Both the position numbers and the translations under genes were made by a program. From Pictodentalium vernedei (lineage: Eukaryota > Mollusca > Scaphopoda > Dentaliida > Dentaliidae), in contig CM062290.1 in assembly GCA_031216915.1 (NCBI GenBank), positions 256,601,597-256,665,596 of the forward strand: a stretch of DNA of 64,000 nucleotides, read 5' to 3'. Shown one piece after another: positions 57,484 through 64,000 of this stretch. The notes below the pieces were generated by a model. It saw nothing but the letters and a program-made list of their open reading frames with translations, was not told the origin of the DNA and did not search any database. The stretch's first letter is position 1; every line of letters starts with the position of its first letter.

Positions 57484-58953
57484 TATATTCTGAGTCAAAA
57501 AAGAAAGTATAATAAACTTTGAGGAGCACTTCTTTTAGTATTATCGACTTTAATTCCAAACAAATTATTGTAAATTCACATTTCTAGTCTAGCTGTATGA
57601 ATTTGCATAATTTCATGTTCTTACTGTTGCCAGGTCACGTCAGGACGTCGCAATTCAGACATGGTGTGAAATGAAAAGTTTACACACGCAGTCAATACCG
57701 TGTATGTCTATCGTTTGCCTCTTGGATGACAAGAAATCGACGGCGCATGGACCTGATAAGTCTCTGGATGTCACCCTGTGGTACTGCGTTCCATTCCTGC
57801 CTTAGAACATTACATAAATTGCCTAACGTCTGACGATCATGAAGTCGTACCCGACGGTCCATTTGATCCAAAAGATGCTCGATTGGCGACAAATCTAGCG
57901 AAAATGGGGTCCAAGGAAGAAATTCGATGTTCTGCTCCTCAAGAAAGTCACGACAGATATGCGCCACGTGACATTGTCTTGCTGGAATAATTGCAATCCG
58001 ACATTAGCGTTGAACAACGGGACAACAACAGCGTTAAGAATTTCGTCCCTATATCGCTGTCCATTCAGATTACCATCGATGAAGATCAACTGCGTTCCAT
58101 GGTGCAAGGAAATTCCGTCCCAAACCATTGCACTACCCCCGCTGAAACGCAAGCATGAGAAAACCGTTCGGCGATACACTCTTGCCTTACCATCAGCGTG
58201 CCATCAGACAAAATCGTGATTCATCACTAAAAAGAACTGTGCCCCAACGCTGCAAAGTCCAGCAAACACGCTGACGTACCCATTCCATTCTGACGGTACG
58301 ATGGCGGTAGTTAAGGATTGATCCGTCTTATGGACGCCTACTTCGGATGCCGTGTTCAGCGAGTCTATTGCGGACAGTGTGTGCACTAATTCTATTGTTA
58401 GTTCTGCCAGGAGCAATTGCTGGTGTCCTCGTCGCTGGAAGGAAGCGATCCCGTAAGAGAGACATCCTGATGTGTCGGTCTTGTGCAGAAGTCGTAACTC
58501 TTGGCTGACCTGAACGCGTCGGTCGGCAGTAGATCCAGTGGTTCTATACCTTCCAATGAGACGGTAAATAGTGGCCACAGTGACTCCGATCTCAGCGGCG
58601 AGCTCATTTGGAGGTATTCCAGCCTCATGGATACCAATGGCTCGCAACCTCTGCTTTTCGGTTAACTTTGGCACTTTTTTTAAAATGCCGGAAGACAAAA
58701 ACTATCTCAATAAACCAGGCTCACTAGCAAAACATAACACTCTCAGATTTGACATTCTCGGGTAGACGTGCTATTCTGAAATCTGTAGCAAAATTGTATA
58801 TGGCTGGGTGGACAACAACAACATGTCATTAAACTCTTTGCACGACTTCTTGTCTATAAACATGCAACATTCGAACTGTTATATTTCATCCTTTATGCAT
58901 GCTATTTTTCACATTTCTTTCTATTGTACTTTCTTTTTTTGACTCAGTATATA
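57484..58953 (-). mobile_element. Tc1/mariner-type transposon, decayed
   Basis: Inverted ends begin at TA: TATTCTGAGTCAAAAAAGAAAG near 57486 and the complement CTTTCTTTTTTTGACTCAGTATA ending 58951. The element is about 1.47 kb, usual for Tc1. It encloses one minus-strand transposase pseudogene and sits in the receptor intron between the 59.3 and 52.7 kb exons. Confidence 0.85.
57692..58698 (-). pseudogene. Tc1-like transposase, frameshifted
   Basis: From 58698 the minus strand encodes an N-terminal paired-like helix-turn-helix (LTEKQRLRAIGIHEAG, then VTVATIYRLIGRY). The catalytic part is split over other frames. An FSDESRF-type block with the first Asp lies near 58215-58235. GGSAMVWDGIS lies near 58120-58140. 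FQQDN, with the second Asp, lies near 57985-58000. LPW-PFS-DLSPIEHL, with the third acidic residue, lies near 57870-57900. So all landmarks of a DDE Tc1 enzyme remain, but at least two frame breaks separate them. Family knowledge: it cuts and pastes its own DNA at TA. This copy cannot make a complete enzyme. Confidence 0.85.
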
Positions 58954-59329
58954 TTAAAGTTATATGGCAGCTGTTCCAACTTAAACGTGTTCAAATTGCA
59001 TATGGGCGCCGTCAAATCAAATGCTTCTCCCCAGGGTATGGTAAATTGAAAACAAAAACAGATTCACGATCTGATTTTCGTAATAATGTCTAGTCTTACC
59101 ATGTATAAATTTTACACATATCATCAAGATATACATTATTATTGTCAAACGAAACCTCAACTGCAGATCGAATTCAGCACAAACAACATTTTTTAACATA
59201 AAATGTCTTTAACTGAAATACTTCTGCAACAAATGGCTCAGTTCCAGTGAAGTTGAGCTGTTATAAACTGAAAAGGAATGGCGATCATTAGGAATAGCCT
59301 CTAAACAAGTTAAGAAGGATGAAACTCAC

Positions 59330-59411
59330 GTATGAAAAAGCCGAAGTTCCAGTTACTACTAGCACCGGTTCAGTCTGTGCATTAACGCAAAAAAGATACA
59401 CTTGTGTTGAT
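59330..59411 (-). CDS. M6PR: M6PR-like exon: MRH domain core strand
   Basis: 82-bp exon with acceptor TATCTCTTTTCAG and donor TAC/GTGAGTTT (GT at 59328-59329). It encodes STQVYLFCVNAQTEPVLVV and TGTSAFSY. In MRH receptors the strand before the last disulphide region has this pattern: small polar residues, a hydrophobic run, then Cys. The exon starts with the third base of a codon, so the preceding exon must end in phase 2. It ends in phase 0, matching the exon at 52705-52808. Confidence 0.78.
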
Positions 59412-59589
59412 CTGAAAAGAGATAAATAGAAAATATCTACAGTTTTGGGGTGGATATTAGAATATAATATAAGCAATGGGTACGAGGAACTACAGGTAAC
59501 AGAGGCGTCGATAAGCGGAGCTTTGAGGATGCCCCCTCCCCTCCAAATATATATATATGAAATAATTTTTTTTCACGTAAGGACATTTT

Positions 59590-59785
59590 TTTTACTGTGG
59601 TAAACAAGCTCCGCTTTATTGGTAAAGTAGGACCCACTCACCAATGCCTGAGGTGGAAGTCCTCTAAAATGGGCATCATGGGTATAAACGATTGACTGAA
59701 CTTGACTTTCTCTCTATTTTGCGGTCACGGTTAGCGGTTGTGCAGAAGTATGTGACCTAAAACACACTAAATAAATAAATAAGGA
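59590..59785 (+). mobile_element. Unknown-head SINE, 5-prime-truncated copy
   Basis: GTAAACAAGCTCCGCTTTAT, GTAGGACCCACTCACCAATG and TATAAACGATTGACTG are followed by the shared tail (GCGGTCACGGTTAGCGGTTG ... AATAAATAAATAA). Confidence 0.75.
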
Positions 59786-60670
59786 CATTTTCTGACATCC
59801 CGATTGGAGCATTAGATATTTATTCGCTCGCTCTTATAATCATATACTTTCTTACCCGACTAGATTTGATACTTGATATAGTCACACACCCAGACGGTCT
59901 TACAAATTAAAGCTGGGCGGTTTCCATTTTTCAGGTTCGGTTTCGAATTCGGTTGGGTTTAAAAAAAATAACCTCGGTTTCGATTCGGTTTTTCTATGCG
60001 TTAAGAACAGATACTAAACAACACATCAGGTTCCTCATGTTATAAAAAATCCTCAATAGTTTTACAACTATGCTCAAAATCACATTTTTTGTCAAACCAA
60101 AAAAAGTTGTAAATTCCAAATAGAGTGCAAGTGGAATTTTTTCAAACATGTCCAGGATTTGGTCAAAATATGGAGTTTTTACAATAAAAGGTAGTGAAAG
60201 TCTTCCCAATATTGGTGGAAAAATGGCAAACGTCACCCGAAATATTGATTTGTAATTGTAATTTGTGACAACAGAGCGCCTCGGTTGGATAGTTTACAGT
60301 CAGTGGTGCGTACAAATGAAATTTTACATCTTGAAACCTAAAGTTGGTCTCAAAGGGGAAAGTGGTGGGGTGGGGGTGTACATGGAATTCCCCCCTTGTC
60401 GAAATTATTATAAAGGTGGAGAGGGGCTGTGTAATTGGAAATCTGGAGGTGGACCCCCGCTCTCTCACACACACATCTGAGACCTTTTAGCCACGTCTCT
60501 AAATCCAAGCTTGGGCCTGATTGAAAGAAAATTGTTTCTGTTGTGGCTACTTATCACTGGGCATACGATATACTCTACAGAAGAAAAAAGCATGGTAAAT
60601 GTTTGAATACCTCATGTTTCAATGTGCACTTTTGTTTACAGTTTTGGATTGTTCGCAAGTGAAGATACTA
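59786..60670. other. Intron sequence without recognised feature
   Basis: AT-rich. The frames at 60163-60480 on both strands have no domain I recognise and no splice borders. Confidence 0.4.
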
Positions 60671-60886
60671 TAAACCTTTACCTAACCTGAAAAGCAGACG
60701 ACACTTGCAAAAAAAAAAAAATCTTGAATAACAAATGTTTTTCATTTTTTGTCTCCAAAAACGTTCCAACGAGGGGTCATAACCTATGTTTTTGAGACAA
60801 AAAATGAAAAAAATAATTATAATTAACTGGCGATTTTTGACAAAAGCGCTGGCCGGCTTTAGCCGTTACGTTGGGTAAAAGGTTAA
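60671..60886. mobile_element. TTAA MITE family A, copy 10
   Basis: The ends are TAAA CCTTTACCTAACCTG at 60671 and GTTGGGTAAAAGG TTAA at 60883-60886. Half of the hairpin (the left arm of the GAACGAGC centre) is deleted. It lies about 15 bp from the candidate exon. Confidence 0.8.
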
Positions 60887-60902
60887 GCGATATTTGTATA
60901 TC

Positions 60903-61120
60903 TACCACGTTTTTATCGTTATATCCCGAACTGCTTGAGCACTGAAATTCATACATCGGGGAATATTCTAGCGTAGACGCAAATTCCACTAAACTCAGAC
61001 TCGGCAACGCAGCTTTCTTCGTGGAACTGTGAATGTAATTCTCGTCTATAGTGTTATTTGCATTCCAAAGTACCAGCTTTGAAGCAGTAATATCAAGAGT
61101 GATAACGCAAAATTCCAGAG
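60903..61120 (-). CDS. Candidate M6PR-like exon (MRH domain middle), borders unresolved
   Basis: A minus-strand frame reads LEFCVITLDITASKLVLWNA, then NYIHSS and later LEYSPMYEFQCSSSSGYND. It fits the middle of an MRH domain: a Cys, a variable loop, a hydrophobic strand, L-x-Y then Cys shortly before the next strand (supplied by the 59.3 kb exon). It lies in the right place and order. However, no donor gives phase 2 after the Cys and no acceptor matches the phase 2 end of the 62.5 kb exon. It may be a decayed exon, or its borders may have been altered by the MITE next to it. Confidence 0.35.
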
Positions 61121-61149
61121 AATCTTGAAATAGAACAAGAATCTTACCC

Positions 61150-61310
61150 ATGCCTGAATAATTTCCCTCGTCAACACAGCTTTCTTCGGGGTACAGTGAA
61201 ATAATGTTTTATCTTATGTGCTTTTTTTGCATTCCAAACTATCACTTTTGAAGCAGTAACATCACTATTTTAGTAATATTAGCCTAAAATAGTACAAATA
61301 ATTTTGAGCA
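61150..61310 (-). pseudogene. Decayed duplicate of the candidate exon
   Basis: ACTGCTTCAAAAGTGATAGT, TTGGAATGCAAA and CGAAGAAAGCTG repeat the core of 60903-61120 upstream on the same strand. The reading (VTASKVIVWNA) matches at first and then reaches a stop after RRKLC. Confidence 0.5.
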
Positions 61311-61320
61311 CGCCTGAATA

Positions 61321-62120
61321 ATTTCCACGTCATATTGTAAAATATGACGTTTGCATGAAAACATGTTTAGGATTGGCGGTTTGGTATTGGGAATCTCGTA
61401 TAGGGGATGGTAGTTGGGAGTCAGGTCTTTCAAATGGCTCTGTGACACTTGTCTGGCAGCCAAATTGCCATTCTGTGGTTAAGTGGTGACGCATACTAAT
61501 GTTGTGTAAGATCCATTGTGGTATCTCCTTATACTAAAAAGCTATGGTCCGGACACGAAAAACTTGACCAGCATGCGAATTCCATCTGTTGGCCGTTACA
61601 GGGAACGTTACGTTGATGAATCGAACTCAAATTTTGTATACGACACATCGTCCAGCTGTGGCCCATGTGTTCTGTCAGTTTCATTGGGAGATCTGGACAA
61701 ATTGTGAATGCTCATTCCACGTGTTGACCTCCACCAGTGACCTTAATATTGGCGGGTCAGTCGTGAATTTTGTTGGTCAATGCCGTCTGGTTGGGATACA
61801 TACGTTGTGTAAGTTGCATTGTGATCGTCCCGTTAAAACGTTACGGCCCGGACACGGTGTGCATGCTCATTCTATGTGTTTACTTATATCTATGGCATTG
61901 ACCTTGTTGGGTCGGAATGAATTTTGTATGTTCGTCTGCTGTTCAGTAACATTGAGAAAAATAATAGCAACTCTTCATAATCTGACGATCATGGTAAAGA
62001 TGCATAGCACATGCTGGATATGGCTGTCACGTTTAAACTTGAATGGAATCTCCATATGCACTAGTAAATGGTCTCACCTGACATTTGTAGGGATATTTGA
62101 CGTGGTATCATTCCGTCATT
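61321..62120. other. Intron sequence with a family D remnant
   Basis: ATAGCAACTCTTCATAATCTG ACGATCATGG (about 61963-61995) is a short reverse fragment of MITE family D. A 185-codon plus-strand frame (61589-62146) spans it and the start of a SINE, and so is not a gene. Confidence 0.5.
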
Positions 62121-62121
62121 A

Positions 62122-62308
62122 TACTCGTGGGAACCTTGGGAAGTGACCCAGTGCTTGTTCAATGTGGTGAACGAGATCTTTTTACTGGTAAAGTAGGACC
62201 CAGTCACCAACGCCTGGGGGCGGAGGTCATCTGAAATGGGCAACATAGGTATAAACGATTGGCTGGACATGATTATATATATGTGCGGTCACGATTAGTC
62301 ATTGTGCA

Positions 62309-62387
<79 letters not shown>

Positions 62388-62388
62388 A
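62122..62388 (+). mobile_element. Unknown-head SINE with expanded AAAT tail
   Basis: GTGGGAACCTTGGGAAGTGA, GTAGGACCCAGTCACCAACG and GCGGTCACGATTAGTCATTG, then about 20 AAAT repeats (62308-62388). The tail has expanded into a microsatellite. Confidence 0.8.
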
Positions 62389-62478
62389 AGGAGGCCCCTG
62401 CGTTCTGCTGGCCAGGGAAGGGGGAATCATGAGAGCAGTCTGAAAAGCTAGCATTGTGTGACGATAAATATATCTTAC

Positions 62479-62591
62479 TGCTCTGCGTTGTGATACTCCA
62501 GGTATAACGAATCGAACTCGTCTTTCGCAAACTGCGCACCTTCCTGTTTTCCAATATCAATGTACTGAGAATCAAAGTCCCTGAGGCAAAC
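62479..62591 (-). CDS. M6PR: M6PR-like exon: start of MRH luminal domain
   Basis: 113-bp exon with acceptor GTCTATTCCAG and donor GAGCA/GTAAGAT (GT at 62477-62478). It encodes VCLRDFDSQYIDIGKQEG followed by a charged stretch and DSLYLEYHNAE. An early Cys followed by a YIDIG/IDL segment and a predicted beta strand (LYLEY) is how MRH domains begin. It ends in phase 2. It is the most upstream exon found; the signal peptide must lie on an exon beyond it or outside the window. The assignment rests on pattern and gene order and is less secure than for the membrane exon. Confidence 0.65.
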
Positions 62592-62680
62592 CTGGAATAG
62601 ACACAGTGCATGAACATGAACACGTATTCTTCTTTCAAAACGTGAAAGATGATGTCCATACATTATCCACGTCATACAAT

Positions 62681-62682
62681 AT

Positions 62683-62757
<75 letters not shown>

Positions 62758-62805
62758 TTGGTGTTTATGGTCATTCATTTCTGCATAATGGCTAATTGTG
62801 ACAGC
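62681..62805 (-). mobile_element. SINE tail with expanded TTTA microsatellite
   Basis: About 20 TTTA repeats (62681-62759) are followed by TTGGTGTTTATGGTCATTCA and ATAATGGCTAATTGTGAC, a reverse-oriented shared SINE tail without a body. Confidence 0.8.
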
Positions 62806-62863
62806 AACATGGATATAAAGTCCAGTTTTCAAGCACTTTATTGATTTGTTGACACCTTCAACA

Positions 62864-62962
62864 GTTATTTATTTATTTATTTAATTATTTATTTATTTAT
62901 TTATTAGACTTAACGAGAGATTTATTTATTTATTTATTCATTTATTAGACTTAACGAGAGAT

Positions 62963-63009
<47 letters not shown>

Positions 63010-63055
63010 TTTGTGGTTAGCGCCACTTTCGACAGCCAGGACCACCTCGCGTCGG
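62864..63055 (-). mobile_element. SINE tail with compound TTTA repeats
   Basis: Three blocks of TTTA repeats are separated by two copies of ATTAGACTTAACGAGAGA, then TTAGCGCCACTTTCGACAGC, the SINE segment just before the tail. Confidence 0.7.
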
Positions 63056-63229
63056 ACTGCACGTGAATGCTTGATTGACAGCTAGACACATCGTCGAAGT
63101 TAATTGAATTTACAATGCTTTTTCAGTCAAATTATTATTAATAATTCTTTGATTTTATTTTAACTATTTAATTGTAGGTATTTTAAACTTAAGTCATTGC
63201 ACGTAGTAGATAGTGCCGCAAAACGACGT

Positions 63230-63450
63230 ATATTTGAATGAAACATCGCGAAATGTTAATGTGTCGAAGTCGGCTACTTGGGTCATGTCAAAGGTCAAGT
63301 TGGTTGTAGTTCCTACTATTGGTGTAAATGTTTGTAATGGAACTTCCATTGAAAACGTTTTAACCACAGTAGAAGCTTTACATCGGTAGTGGTGTTAAAA
63401 GCTAAAATTTAACACAGGGCTTTTCACGGCTAGTAACATAGGTGAGCTTG
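63230..63450 (+). mobile_element. Degenerate family D fragment
   Basis: GTCAAAGGTCAAGTTGGTTG, TATTGGTGTAAATG and AAAGCTAAAATTTAACACAG parallel the distal third of family D (compare 7290-7440). Confidence 0.5.
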
Positions 63451-63697
63451 CTATAAAGTACAGTTATGCCCTTGTGCGTATAGCCAGTACATACTCCATC
63501 GTAAAAGACAAACCTGATATTAATATATTTTCTGGAGTTGAACACTTGAGATCTAGTTCCAGTTTTGTGCGTTTTGTGACTTGCATGTACATGCGGGACG
63601 CAAGGTCCTCATGCAGGCTTTTGTTGGTCTTGCTGATGGAAGCTACAGTATCTAGGCAGCGGTTTCTAGTGAAGTCTTGTCTTCACTAGCCACAACT

Positions 63698-63765
63698 CGT
63701 CCAGGGAGTTCCAATGTGTCCTATGTGCGTTCTGGCACATAGAACACACTTCAACTCAGGGGACG
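63698..63765. repeat. CCTGAGT-family hairpin
   Basis: GAGTTCCAATGTGTCCTATG TGC and GGCACATAGAACACACTTCA ACTC pair across GTTCT. It closely matches the hairpin at 40435-40482. Confidence 0.8.
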
Positions 63766-64000
63766 AAGTGCTAAGTCAATGTGTTAACTTGTTATGAGGG
63801 AGCGAATGCAGATAATAATTAGAATTCACCAAGGCTGTTAAGAACACTTTCAGAGTCTAAGGCAAGTTTCAAATGAATAATTTGCGAGAATCAAAAGGTT
63901 ATTCTCTTTGTATTCCTTGCAAAATTATTCGTGGGAATCGATCCTAGTTCTTGCATGAATTTAATGCCCTGGTTTCATCGTTAATTCGTGGTTCTTTAGG

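Larger units (their letters stand above)
39200..62591 (-). other. M6PR: Cation-dependent mannose-6-phosphate receptor-like gene (partial)
   Basis: Gene-level entry for a spliced minus-strand gene. Exons in transcription order: 62479-62591, candidate about 60903-61120, 59330-59411, 52705-52808, 39200-39326. Together they give an MRH-type luminal domain, one membrane helix and the start of a cytosolic tail. By family knowledge such receptors carry mannose-6-phosphate-tagged lysosomal enzymes from the trans-Golgi to endosomes. The 59.3 kb and 52.7 kb exons join in phase 0, and the 52.7 kb and 39.2 kb exons join in phase 2 with the codon restored. Introns reach 13 kb and are full of repeats. The intron at 39327-52704 contains another, repeat-rich gene on the same strand. 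The signal-peptide exon, the end of the tail and the stop were not found, so the gene probably extends beyond both limits. Confidence 0.75.

Noticed and set aside
61589..62146. 185-codon plus-strand open frame
   Set aside because: It runs through a family D fragment and into a SINE head, opposite to the receptor gene, with no domain.

Overview
This is a window of AT-rich animal nuclear DNA, with no bacterial or viral gene organisation. The evidence is spliced exons with GT/AG borders, SINEs with 5S-rRNA-like and tRNA-like heads, many palindromic MITEs, and a decayed Tc1 transposon. The SINE central block (around GTGTCCTTGGGCAAGGCACTT) and the AATAAATA tails resemble SINEs of marine invertebrates. 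I would guess a lophotrochozoan such as a mollusc, but the sequence does not prove it.

Host genes. The one recognisable host gene is on the minus strand and spans at least 39.2-62.6 kb. It looks like a homologue of the cation-dependent mannose-6-phosphate receptor (MRH luminal domain, one membrane helix, short cytosolic tail). Four exons have clean splice borders (62479-62591, 59330-59411, 52705-52808, 39200-39326). Where adjacency can be tested the phases fit. A fifth candidate exon (about 60.9-61.1 kb) aligns well but its splice phases do not fit. The signal-peptide exon and the terminal tail exon were not found. A second coding block, 43281-45623 (minus), is a repeat-rich, frameshifted gene of unknown role inside an intron of the receptor gene. 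It may belong to a mobile element about 5.3 kb long.

Repeats dominate everything else. (1) At least five families of short palindromic elements are flanked by TTAA, with CCC...GGG ends typical of piggyBac-type MITEs. They are often nested. (2) There are two giant inverted-repeat (foldback) elements side by side. One is about 2.8 kb (8136-10942). The other is about 10.1 kb (11752-21826); its arms consist of successive tandem arrays and it ends in TACGGCAG/CTGCCGTA flanked by a direct GCATCC repeat. (3) A promoter-like foldback family (8.1-10.9, 25.76-26.36 and 35.42-36.21 kb) carries CRE, CACGTG, NRF1-like and YY1-like sites in its arms. (4) At least three SINE types (5S head, tRNA head, unknown head) share one 3-prime tail. 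(5) There are many stand-alone palindromes.

Layout: 0-8 kb MITEs and SINEs; 8.1-21.8 kb two giant foldback elements; 22-39 kb mixed SINE/MITE and low-complexity sequence with one weak exon candidate; 39-63 kb receptor gene with its introns full of SINEs, MITEs, a Tc1 copy and the repeat-rich gene; 63-64 kb repeat remnants.
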